Source: Maratus speciosus
Lineage: Eukaryota > Arthropoda > Arachnida > Araneae > Salticidae
Reading direction: 5' to 3'
NCBI GenBank assembly: GCA_963932465.1
Contig: OZ010786.1
Coordinates: 592,213,038-592,277,037 of the forward strand
Length of the DNA stretch: 64,000 nucleotides
Under the pieces are notes generated by a model. The model saw nothing but the letters and a program-made list of their open reading frames with translations, had not been told where the DNA came from and searched no databases. Of the stretch, positions 43,314 to 53,704 are shown piece by piece. The number at the start of each line of letters is the position of its first letter. The stretch's first letter is position 1. Made by a program: the position numbers and the translations under genes.

Positions 43314-44821
43314 CTTTTTTTTATTTGCTCGAGATAACTCGGTATAGTAAACGAATTATAAAACTATATGCTGTCACACCTGTAAAACATTAAAAATTGA
43401 ACTTAGTAAAACCTGTATATTAAGTTTTGAATTAGTTCCTCATACTTAATAATAATAAAAAAAAATATGATGATAATTTGGAATTAAAAAAATGGTAAGG
43501 GAAGCAGTTAAATAGTTGCTTTCTTCCTAAAAAAATGATTAATTGAATAATAATGGAGTGTAAAACGTCACGAAATTTTTTTTGTTGTTGTTTAATAATT
43601 CCTGCGCTTTAATTTTCGCACTTGATTATTATATATCTATAATAGACAACTCTTGAATTATGTGGTTAGAGCAAAAATTTTAATTAACTTCTCTATCACA
43701 CAAAATTAATTGATTTATGCCGAAGACTTCATTTCACTCTGAAGGATGAATATTCGAATTGCATAACGATTACATAAATGATGTAAATGTTTTAGATCAA
43801 TAATTAAATTGGTACAAACTGTTTGTAAAAGATTTAATTGAAAATCTTTTTGAAAATAATTAGTGAATATGAGGTTTCCTGATTGTTACACGGTGAATTC
43901 GCGAAACAATTAGATTAAGCTAATTTATAAAATTTGTTTTGTTTTATAAAATATTAAAGCTATAAGGCATACTTTAATCCATGTGTAAATTTACGTGTGT
44001 AATTAACTTCTCTTTTTGATTAACTTCTGTCTGACTATATTATGATACTCTTCGATTTTAGAAATCAAAGTAAAATAGGATTACAAATAACAGAATAACA
44101 GCATAATAAATTGCATAATAACGGAAATGTAAAACTCAATAAATATCTTTTCTCGTAATAAGGCTTATTTCTGAAATGTTTTAAATGTACAGAAAGAAAC
44201 TACTTTAAAAAGTATTCACAATCCAGATGCATTTTAATGCTCAATTATTCATTTATTTCTTTGTAACAGAGTAACAACGCTTGCCCGGAATGGTTCTTAA
44301 TTCTCCTGCTTACAAAATGTTGTTAATCTAGAATTACGATTTTAAAATTAAATGAAGGAACAGAGGAAGAAATCTTAAAGAGTGATAATACCATGTGTGG
44401 GATTAAAGATCAGTGAGGTATAGATAAATATCGAACATTTATTCTCAAAATTTAATTTAATAATTATAACGTTCAAGATGCAAACAAATATTTAAAACAA
44501 TGTAATAATCCTATAGATTTTACATCTAAGCTTACTGCAGGTCTCCTGACAGTGTTTAACGCAAAATGGAGGAATTTCCAATCATTAAAAATCAACGCAA
44601 TAGTTTAATTGCACATAATTAAAGTTTATCCAATGATTAAAAATTCTTTTGTACAAAGTTTGTGTACTAGGAAAATGTAAACATCCTTGAATTCACATAT
44701 GATTTCTTTGAATCACAAGCGTGAGCTTTTGAAAAACGATTAGAAAATCAATTATTAGTATTTGGCATTCAGATTAAAGTAATAGTAAAAATAAAAGAAT
44801 AATATCTTGAATCCTCTAAAG

Positions 44822-44990
44822 TAGGGGTGCACAACCTGTGGCCTGCGGGCCACCAGTTTTACCACTATTTTTATCCAGAAAAATTTTCCTAATTAATTGA
44901 CAGAAACTTTGCTATTAAATAATTCAAATGTTACTTTTAAATATTTTGTGGTGGCAAACAATTTTCTTGCAAAAAGGTTGTGCAGCACTA
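44822..44990. mobile_element. hAT-like MITE, 8-bp duplication
   Basis: TAGGGGTGCACAACCTGTGG and inverse AAGGTTGTGCAGCACTA; flanks CTCTAAAG and GTCTAAAG agree at 7 of 8 positions. Arms contain TTTTACCACTATTTTTAT / TTTTGTGGTGGCAAAC. Confidence 0.85.
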
Positions 44991-45138
44991 GTCTAAAGCT
45001 CTTACGAATATTGATGACAGGGCCCTCGTTAAGGGGAATGCGAAACAAGGGGAGTCTACCCCCCCAAAAAATAACTTTCGCTACACTTTCTATTTCTGAT
45101 GGACTTGGCAAAATTTACAAGTATAATTGAGAGTATTA

Positions 45139-45346
45139 TTAACCCTCCGTCTACCAGACGGGTCCATTGGACCCGACAGGTACATACAAAATATTCATTC
45201 AAACCAGAAATTTCTTTAAAATAAACTAAGTATATAAACCAGACAAAAATAAGGTAAATAAATAAGTTAAATAGTTTTAAATAAAAATTCTGGTGTAGAA
45301 CGTTTTATTAAAATTTGAATAAAATTCCCGGTAGATCTAGGGTTAA
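45139..45346 (+). mobile_element. TTAA element, family L (copy 3)
   Basis: Same orientation and nearly the same sequence as copy 2 (35685), with TTAA at each end and the palindrome GGGTCCATTGGACCC. Confidence 0.95.
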
Positions 45347-45486
45347 TATTTTTACATATAAGATCTATATTAATTTTTCCAATTGTGGTAACTTGGCAAA
45401 ACTATAAAACTAGTTGGCAAATGTCCAGAACTGTTTATTTTTGCTTTTCAATGAGTTAGCAAATACTGAATTACAAATAACTCTCA

Positions 45487-46438
45487 TACTCGGGACGTGT
45501 CTGGGGACCTATGAACCTGGCTTCCGCAGAACAGTCGGAATAAGTAGAAGAATAAAGGGCTGCGGACGAAAAGAGGCCGCTTGCCGCGGCGGGCGGCTTA
45601 TTTCCATCAAAAAAAAAAAAATGAAAATTGAAACCGGACAAATTTAAAAGGGAAATTGCACAAATTAAAGACACCGAAAAGCGGGAAAGAGAGGTCTTAG
45701 GGCCCTGAAGCTATCGAACGATTCTTGCTGCGTCGAGTAGCCTCTTTTCGTCCGCTGCCCTTTATTATTCTACATACTCCGACTCTTTTACGGTAGCAAG
45801 GTTCATAGGTCCCCAGCCACGTCCCGAGTAAAAGACACTGTAGCGAAAGCCAGGTTGAAAAAAAAATCAAAAATTGAAACCGGACAAATTTAAAAGGGAA
45901 ATTGCACAAATTAAAGACACCGAAAAGCGGGAAAGAGAGGTCTTAGGGCCCTGAAGCTATCGAACGATTCTTGCTGCGTCGAGTAGCCTCTTTTCGTCCG
46001 CTGCCCTTTATTCTTCTACATACTCCGACTCTTTTACGGTAGCAAGGTTCATAGGTCCCCATCCACGTCCCGAGTAAAAGACACTGTAGCGAAAGCCAGG
46101 TTGAAAAAAAATCAAAAATTGAAACTGGACAAATTTAAAAGGGAAATTGCACAAATTAAAGACACCGAAAAGCGGAAAAGAGAGGTCTTAGGGCCCTGAA
46201 GCTACCGAACGACTCTTGCTGCGTCGAGTAGCCTCCTTTCGTCCGCTGCCTTTTATTCTACTACTTACTCCGACTCTTTTACGGTAGCAAGGTTCATAGG
46301 TTCCCAGCCACGTCCCGAGTAAAAACACTGTAGCGAAAGCCAGGTTGAAAAAAAAAATTAAAAATTGAAACCGGACAAATTTAAAAGGGAAATTACACAA
46401 ATTAAAGACGCCGAAAAGCCGGAAGGTAGAGCTTAGGG
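45487..46438. repeat. 244-bp tandem array with an inverted first unit
   Basis: Direct copies at about 45626, 45871, 46115 and 46361, spaced 244-246 bp, each with ATTGAAACCGGACAAATTTA and CTTTTCGTCCGCTGCCCTTT. The stretch 45487-45600 is an inverted copy of part of the unit (CTCGGGACGTGTCTGGGGAC). The array resumes at 49080-49165 on the other side of a hAT insertion. G+C is higher than the surroundings. Frames through it (70-121 codons) repeat with the unit and are not convincing genes. Confidence 0.9.
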
Positions 46439-47842
46439 CAGAGGTTCCCAAAGTGTGCTCCGCGGAGCCCTTGGGGCTCCGCCTATACTTTTCAGGGGCT
46501 CCGCGGCATTCTAGGAAAATAAACGAAACATGAAAGAAATTAGCATATTGCAAGGGAAATTTTTCCGAAAGTATGTAGCAATTTATGTGTGTGTGTAAAA
46601 AAGAAATACATCACTGGGTTGAAAAATAGTATATTTTTAAAAGTATGGAAATCTTTTGCATTATACATGTACCTATTTTCTATATAATATTTTTGGTTTC
46701 AATTACTTTATTTTATGTGTCTGCATTTAATGTGTTTTAAAAATTCGATTTAAAATAAGCTACAGGAAATAGTATTCTGAATCGAATGCACAATGTGAAA
46801 TGAAAGAGCAAAGACGCTCCAGTGCTGTTATCTTTGCTTGCCGAACAAAAGGGAGAACAGTTTTGTTCGTTGGAGCTCCGCCTATTTATTTTATATTCTG
46901 TGTGAATTTTATTTGTGTATATATATTTCTTTTTTTTTATCTAACTTTAATTTCTTTAATCTGTTTATGTTATTTGTATATACTGTTTTTCATAGTACTG
47001 CAATGTTTGTTGATTAAAACCTCTTTTTTGTAACATCTTGTATCATTTAATAAACTCTCATTAGATTAATTTAATATTTGTATACGTTGTGTAAGTAGCT
47101 TTCTTTTGCCTTTTTGCAACTTTAATTCCTTTAATTTGTTTATTTTATTTTTATTAATTCTTATTTAAATTTTCTATGCCGTTTTACATAATTGTACTTA
47201 ATTTTTAAAGCCATGTATGATGCTGAAAACGCATTGTTTTTAACATCTTGTATCATTTAACAACCCCTCTTTTAAATTTTGCTTTAATTGATCTCGGCAT
47301 TGGCTAAGATTCTTATGTTATGATACCACATTCCCTTATCAGAAATAAGACTGTAGCAATTTTTAAAATACTTATTGGTTCTTTACATTTGTCATCACAC
47401 TAACAATCTAAACTTTTGTTCAGCTCCACCCCTTGCTTAGACTTTTCGTCAGCGTGTACCCGTCCAGATATATATTTAATCCCATCCATATATCCCGTTT
47501 TGTTAGTAAAGTTTTTCTACCAGTTGCTGTTCTTTTAACATGTTTAGTTTTTAACCGTACGTCTATTTTGAGGCAAAAACAATGGTGAAAGATTCTTTCA
47601 AAACTATAATTAATAGCTAAATACTTCAAATAAAACATCCAAAAAAAAGTGAACGATGCTACACCTAACAATACAGGTTATAGATTTTGCCCCGCCCACT
47701 TAAACACTGAAACGATGATCTCCTTCTAAATGTATTTTTAAAAAATGGTTCTAAAGAAGAAGCTCAGAGGCGGTTCATATTATATTATTACTCTTGGGCG
47801 ACTGGGCCTCCGCATTTCTTTCCTTTCGCTATTATCCTACTG

Positions 47843-48235
47843 CAGGGATCGTACGCTTAAGGTATTTTTTAAGGAAAATATCACTATCTGTTTATGGAAA
47901 AATAAATCTAGGTTAAACGCACGAAATTTTACCTTATTTAACCCCTTAACCTACGATTTACTTCTAACAGCTCCACGGTTTGGCAAATCCACAGCTACCA
48001 CTAAAATATAATAGCGATTTTCTGCTTGTTTAATCATTGAATTTCGACAATTAAATTAAGCTATATTTATTGAGAAATTTTAGTGGTAAGAAGAATTTAC
48101 ATTTGGCTCGATCATCGTACGCGGGCTATGCCCGTCATTGTAGGTTAAGGGGGTTAAGAAGAGATTTTTCCATAAGAAAATACTGGTACCGAAGAATTTC
48201 CTAGTCGTGAAAGTTCAGGACAAGTACGATCCCTG
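47843..48235. mobile_element. Foldback MITE, CAGGGATCGTAC ends, with nested TTAA element
   Basis: CAGGGATCGTAC and inverse GTACGATCCCTG, direct repeat CTACTG at 47837-47842 and 48236-48241. Inner arms AAAAATAAATCTAGGTTAAA and TTCCATAAGAAAATACTGG. The centre CCTTATTTAAGAAGAG has been opened at its TTAA by element B2; the copies at 1-125 and 55961-56137 show the uninterrupted centre. Confidence 0.9.
47938..48157 (+). mobile_element. TTAA element, family B (B2)
   Basis: TTAACCCCTTAACCTACGA to TCATTGTAGGTTAAGGGGGTTAA; inner part as in B1, hairpin GGGCTATGCCC. Both an inner and an outer TTAA are present at each end, separated by CCCC/GGGG. Confidence 0.92.
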
Positions 48236-48388
48236 CTACTGGGATTATACAGAAGTCTCTCTTTGTAAACGAAAGCTGTATAACTTACCTTTTTTTTCTG
48301 TGTGTATGTGGTTACTATTTTTATCTTTAATTCCGAGTTCATATTGAAAATCCCGAAATAATATTTTTTATTTTAAAAATGGATGCCA

Positions 48389-48609
48389 TTAACCCCTTAA
48401 AGGGCCGTGATGCCGCTATGGCATCACATAAGTTTAATCCCTAATTGCCACATTGGCACCCGAATTTATTAATGAAAATTTGATTCTTCTTAAGTACGCG
48501 AAAATAAAATTTTAATGGTTTACGAATAAATTTTCTTGTAAATACTGATGTCATTCAATTATTCAACATTTTACGAATACAAGTACCCGTGAAACCCTGA
48601 AAGGGTTAA
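48389..48609 (+). mobile_element. TTAA element, family R
   Basis: TTAACCCCTTAAAGGGCCG, 19-bp palindrome TGATGCCGCTATGGCATCA, interior TTAATGGTTTACGAATAAAT and ATACTGATGTCATTC, ending CCTGAAAGGGTTAA. One copy only. Confidence 0.85.
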
Positions 48610-49169
48610 CAATACTGCTTGAACGTCGCTCGGGTAAGAAGAGATTTTTTTTCTTCGTTACTAACACCTTTCAAAAACCACAAATGTTTAACTATAATTT
48701 TCGCTGTACTTGGCGGATTTACAAGGCAGATAATTCAATACAAGAAAGTGATTTTTAGTCCTTATTTGTAATTTATTCTGTCCAATAATAGTAATATTAA
48801 ATAAAACTTTTAAGGGGTTAAATAATAGAAAATTTGATTTTCAAAATTTCTAGTATGAATTCAGAATTTCTGTATCAAGAAAAGGGCCAAACTGAAAACC
48901 TTGACCCCATGTTGGAAACTACCAGTTCAGACTCGCTCTTATTCAGCAGATTTTTTTCTGCTCCATAGGTATAAAAAACATTAATTTGTAAACCATAGAG
49001 TACCGTGGGGTTAAGGGGCTCCGCCTTAGAAATTCTTCCCAAAAAGGGCTCCGGGAGCCCAAAAGTTTGGGAACCACTGGCTTAGGGCATTGAAGCTACC
49101 GAACAGCCACGACGAGCATCCCCTTTCCGTCCGCAGCCCTTTATCCTACTCTTACTTAATGGGAAGATA

Positions 49170-50030
49170 TAATTAATGCTATTTTAGATAATATTTTACA
49201 AGAAGTTAAGGTTAAGGAGATCATCGGTATTTTACATAGTAAAAAGGTTTTAGAAAACACATAATAGATCTTTTATAATATGTCAATATTGAAAACAAAG
49301 ATATTATCATTTATATTTACATTTCATGACAAGTTTTTAAGAATTCATGAATCATTGAAATATAATTCCTCATTGTACATGCAATGCACTTATACATTTT
49401 CTTGCGGCAGTATTAAATAAAAAAAAATAATAGCCTTAAAAAAAACTGGGAATGTTCGTAGCATATTAAGTAGCGAATATTAGATTTAATTAAAGGCAAT
49501 TATCTAACTTTTTAACGAGTACTTTAAAAAATCAATAATGGAAGTACAAAAAAGATTCATAATAGAAGAAGAAATGCTTTAAATTATCATAGTAACTTCA
49601 TTAGTGATGGGTAAAATAAAGGATTTTACTATTCGAATTAATTATTAGGGTATGCGCAAAAGAATAGCTGCCTCATGTTTGTTTTTTAAAATTCAATTTC
49701 TACCAGAAATTTTGTATCGAAATAGAAGTTTCTTATTTTAATTAGAATTAATTAAGTAACTCCATAAAAATATAAAAACTCTTTTTATCTTCAAAATTTT
49801 AGAAGTTAAATAATTAACAAAAAAATTACGAAAGTTAAAAACTATCCTTTTGCTTCTTCTTTTTAACTACATTTCTTGTGGTAAATGATTAAAAATATAT
49901 ACAATGGTTTGGAGACTATGTTTTAGCGCATGACAGAATGATTCATTCGAATAATAAAATCATTCATTTTGCACATCACTAACATTAATTTACTCCTAAT
50001 ATATTACGTCTTTAGTCTAGTTCCATTTGT
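49170..50030. other. AT-rich stretch, nothing recognised
   Basis: No coding frames or clear element ends. Confidence 0.4.
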
Positions 50031-50037
50031 TTTTGCT

Positions 50038-50210
50038 GTGTAAGTCACATAGCTGATAACTGCTATGCTTGTTAGCCATCGCCATTTTCTAAAAGTTTGC
50101 TTGGCCTTATCCAGTTAATGACATATCTCCCATAAAATAAGTCACATTTTCCGTTCTAAAATATTGGTAGACAAAAATCGTAGCATGTGACTTATACTAC
50201 AAGCACTCGT
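50038..50210 (-). mobile_element. Foldback MITE, family Y (Y2)
   Basis: Inverse homologue of Y1: GTGTAAGTCACATAGCTGA at left, GTAGCATGTGACTTATAC at right; GGCCTTATCCAGTTAATGA in the centre. Confidence 0.75.
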
Positions 50211-50772
50211 GGAAATAGCATGGAATTGCATTTTAATGAATACCCTTATGGATATTTCTCCCTATTTTCGTGTTAGTCAATACATCCTTCAACCCTTTAT
50301 TTTTCGCTTGTATTGTTAAGTATCTTTAATGAAAATCTAAAATAAAATTTATTTATATTGTCTGTCTATTTAGAAAAGAAGATTTTACTTTTCATATAAA
50401 ATACTTTGCTCTCTCACGTTATCAAAATACAGCAAACAGTAGCAGCTAAATATTCTTTTAAAGTAGTTATTTTTTATTCATTTACATAAATGCAGCTCTC
50501 CCTTCATAAAAAGGGATATATGAAAAATTTGAAACTACAAAAACCTATCGATTTACAAATAGGATCACAGTATGTTTATTTATATTTTAAAAATTAAATT
50601 GCGAGATTCCTATCGCAGAACAGATTTTCTTTTAATAAGTATCTAATTATTCTGGTAAATATTTTACAAAAAACTTTACAACTACTAAGATAATAAATCA
50701 GTTTTAATGCAGAACGTATCTAAATTTCATATTATTGTTATAGAAATAAATTTACTAAAATATCTTTAGGTA

Positions 50773-51010
50773 TTAACCTTCTCGCTGCGCATCCCGTGAT
50801 ATGCTCGGGCATGCATTTTTCCATCAAATTAATACTATTTGGTTATTACCACAAGTTATTTTTTAGCGAAAACTTTGTATGATTTAATCAGGACATTTTC
50901 TCCGATTACAATAGTCAAAAATTTCTGCTTTAAAGAACCGGTGATAAACGATTAAACAGTCTGTAAAAGACGCTCATCGCGAAGAATTACTTACGCAGCG
51001 AGAGGGTTAA
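50773..51010. mobile_element. TTAA element, family X
   Basis: TTAACCTTCTCGCTGCGCAT to TACGCAGCGAGAGGGTTAA. The interior from GATTTAATCAGGACATTTTC through AACCGGTGATAAACGATTAA is family D sequence, but the ends are unrelated to D. Sub-terminal GCATCCCGTGATATGC with CGGGCATGC. Confidence 0.9.
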
Positions 51011-51054
51011 GGGGGACAGTTTACCTTAAATATGGTGAAAAAATCGATTTTTTT

Positions 51055-51268
51055 TTAACCCTTTCCGGCGCGGTGTCCTTAAAAAAGGACACCTAATTTA
51101 AATTCCAAAACTGACAAACGGCACCAAGAATATTTAACTAAAATTTTCCAAATATAATGTACATGAAAATAAGCAAGTTCATATTTTCTAATAAATTTGC
51201 TTATAAATTGCGGTATCCATTATTTCATCCGTTTAGAAACAGAATTACTCCGCGCCGGTAAGGGTTAA
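51055..51268 (+). mobile_element. TTAA element, family V
   Basis: TTAACCCTTTCCGGCGCGG, the palindrome GTGTCCTTAAAAAAGGACAC, interior GGCACCAAGAATATTTAAC, right end CTCCGCGCCGGTAAGGGTTAA. Best-preserved copy of V. Confidence 0.93.
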
Positions 51269-52249
51269 ATATCAAATGAAAGCTTGTTTAATTGTAAATA
51301 TTTTGACACTTCATTTTTACCCATACAGTAATTATATCGCGATATAATGCAAATTTTGTTAATACACTCAGCGTAATTGCCCACACAAATTAAAACTTTA
51401 AATGTCTTTTTCTCCATGTTCATATTTTCTTCACTTTCATGTTTTAAAATTGCTAAGGCTATTTTTGTATTTAAAATGGAGATTTAAACTTTTTTACATA
51501 TGTTCTTTATTATGTATGTGACAAATCTGCACATGTAATTAGCCTTCAGGTGTTTTCTTATTAAAAAAAAAATATATATCAAAGCATATGAAGATGTGTT
51601 AGATGTCATTGTTTTTCACTATTTGTATCACAATATATGTTCTTTCATTTCAAATATTTGAAAAATTGCAAAATGCAGAATTAGCATTTACAGGGGCCTC
51701 AAAACTGTCAGACATTTGACAAGCAGAAAATCGACATAACAGATTATACGCACGATTACAAAATAAATTTTGCAACTAGAATGAAAATTTTGCAGTCTAC
51801 TTATACCTCAGATTATAATAATTACACTGAACCTAAATAAATTTGTATTTAAAGCATTTTTATATATTTAATACAAAGTTGTATTTAGCTAATGCAAAAT
51901 TTAGAAAAGTTCAAAATATAAACCTCTAAAAATATATTTTCTTTTTACAATAAAAATGAAATTTTAGGTTCCGTTTATACAGACTAACATGAAACATATG
52001 TTTTGAAAATTTCATGAAAAAATATTCAGAAGTTTTTGAGATATCGTGCGCGTTACGCCCAAAAACGTCATTTGGAGAAAAATGACTTCAAAATTTTGGA
52101 AACAACGCTTCAGCTATGGAGCGAGTATAATTCTAAATGTCATAACTTCTGCTCTAATGGGAATTTCAAGATAACAATTATATCAAAATGTTCAGAAAAT
52201 ATAGAAGTTTAACATCTAAAAAAATTAAAATTTCGAAAATTTTAGAGCT

Positions 52250-52457
52250 TTAACCCCTTCGGGACGGGAGCATTTTATGAAATTTTTAATCTTGTGTCAC
52301 CGTTTTTTAAAAACAGAAATTTGTGTCTTCTTGAATCGAGAAAATGCGCTGATTAAATAAGGCAAATTTTACAGTAAAATTTTACTGGTGACGAAAAACA
52401 AGGATTCTAAGCGCTTCATGCGGCACGTATACGTGTCGCTCGTCCCCAAGGGGTTTA
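52250..52457 (-). mobile_element. TTAA element, family D (D6)
   Basis: TTAACCCCTTCGGGACGGGAG to CTCGTCCCCAAGGGGTTTA, with GGCACGTATACGTG near the right. The right TTAA has mutated to TTTA. Confidence 0.93.
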
Positions 52458-52881
52458 GAGTCCTGAGACCCCTTAAGCGTACAAACTAAATGCTGGAATC
52501 GGGCATAAATTAACACAGCTGCGCCATCTTTTGGATGGGGTTGATAATCCACATACGCGGGCTTTTAGTGTGATGTCATATATGACAGAATATCTACCAT
52601 CTGAGCATATTTTCTAAACCTTTAGTCACGCATGGAATACGAATCGTGTTTACCAGATTTATTGCAAAATAAGGGCGTAGCGAGAACGGGGTGGGGTTCA
52701 GATACACTTATCACACCGAAATTTTCTTCGCCTTATCGAATCAGATACTTTTCAGCTATTAATTAAGGTGAACAAACTTTACAGTTTTGGTGGTGTGAAG
52801 TAAGAAAACAGATAGGCATCTTCCTGTAGTTCAACCCTATCCGCGACGTGGCGCGTGACCTTGATTGATGTGACCTACTCT

Positions 52882-53702
52882 TTAACCCCTTAACCCTTTC
52901 ACTCCCAGTGAGTCCAAATGGCATCATGATGTTAGTGTATTTTTTAATTCCGATATTCCAAGTGAATACCAGAAAATTAAAATAGCAATATTTGGTTTAT
53001 TTAATAACAGACCATTTCCATATTTGTATAATGCGAAATTTAACATTGAAATTTTCTTGTGTAAATTCGGATTCTTTGAACTACGTAATTTCTAGAACGT
53101 ATTCTACCATGGGAATGAAAGGGTTAACGGTCGCTTAATATTTGGAAAAACCATCAAAAAAGTACCTGCTTTACGCCAAAAGTATTACGGAAATTGAATA
53201 AGTATAAGGTTTCTATACAAAATATGCATTTTCTTTTGCTTTTAAGGAGAAAAAAAAAAGATGTTATAGAACAAATTCACATTTGTAGAACAGACATCAT
53301 GCGAGAATTCTGTGTTTTAATATTTGTTATACAGAATACAAATTTATGCGATTAAGACCTTTATTTTTCACATCTTAGATCTTTATTTATCATCATCAAA
53401 CAAATGTTTACAAATAACATTTGAAATAATATAATATACATTAAATTTTGATTATTAATATTTTTTTGTGTGTGATATATATCGAAACATGCAAATACAA
53501 AGCCCAACATCACAATCACTGCCAAAAATCAAACCCAAGCGCTAATATTCAAAGACTTCAGACCGAAATGCTAGTTACATTTTTCTGGTTACAGAAGTTT
53601 TTTCCAGCAATATATCTCCAGCCCGGAAATAGGACGGGCACGAGAAATAACGAACGACACCTCAGCCCGGGATATTGATGGGAGCGAGAATCAAGAGGTT
53701 AA
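52882..53702 (-). mobile_element. TTAA element, family Q (Q2), with nested N2
   Basis: The left end TTAACCCC is separated from GGTCGCTTAATATTTGG by the N2 element; in Q1 the two are joined through one TTAA (30328-30340 inverse). The right end is CGAGAATCAAGAGGTTAA. Homologous to Q1 throughout. Confidence 0.88.
52890..53127 (+). mobile_element. TTAA element, family N (N2)
   Basis: TTAACCCTTTCACTCCCAG to CCATGGGAATGAAAGGGTTAA. Inserted at the TTAA eight bases inside the end of Q2. The sub-terminal palindrome is less regular than in N1 (GGCATCATGATGTTAG). Confidence 0.92.
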
Positions 53703-53704
53703 TC

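Larger units (their letters stand above)
42576..43511 (+). mobile_element. piggyBac element relic, internally deleted
   Basis: Ends TTAACCGCTTCC and, inverted at the right, TTAACTGCTTCC; TTAA on both sides. Sub-terminal ATTATCTCGAGTTATGTCGG and CTCGAGATAACTCGG are inverted relatives. The empty site is seen in other 535-bp repeat units (AGATTTAAACAGTTG near 35225 and 39770). It holds the last part of a transposase gene, cut by a D element. Confidence 0.88.
34490..44210. repeat. Degenerate tandem array of an approximately 535-bp unit
   Basis: Anchored by AAATTGCATAATAATGGAAG, seven diverged copies start near 35251, 36501, 37033, 39793, 41061, 43531 and 44101. Spacing is about 525-570 bp once inserted TTAA elements are subtracted. 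Other landmarks: TCTATAGTAGACAACTCTTGA, AGGCATGCAAATGTTTCAGAA, AACAATGTGAGATTTTCTGAT. A larger duplication links 34490-34900 with 39190-39460 (ATACATATGTACAAATTTAT). No coding content. Elements L2, P2, S, E1, U and the piggyBac relic are inserted in it. Confidence 0.85.
46439..49079. mobile_element. hAT-like element, 2.64 kb, non-coding
   Basis: CAGAGGTTCCCAAAGTGTGC at left; inverse of CAGTGGTTCCCAAACTTTTG at right; GGGGCTCCGC sub-terminal at both. Perfect 8-bp duplication GCTTAGGG at 46431-46438 and 49080-49087, lying in the tandem array. No hAT transposase frame could be read. It contains later insertions at 47843-48235 and 48389-48609, and an old internal repetition (AACATCTTGTATCATTTAA near 47030 and 47243). 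Confidence 0.9.
51007..52476. mobile_element. TTAA element, family W, 1.47 kb (W2)
   Basis: TTAAGGGGGACAGTTTACC at left, inverse of TTAAGGGGTCTCAGGACT at right. It shares its left TTAA with X. V is nested near its left end and D6 near its right end; the 1-kb interior has no reading frame. Confidence 0.7.

Noticed and set aside
34490..44210. CRISPR-like array of repeats
   Set aside because: Units are about 535 bp and diverged, with no short repeat-spacer pattern; the sequence is eukaryotic.
45414..46553. Repeated frames of 70-121 codons with shared peptides
   Set aside because: The peptides recur because the DNA is a 244-bp tandem repeat; unit differences do not favour synonymous changes.
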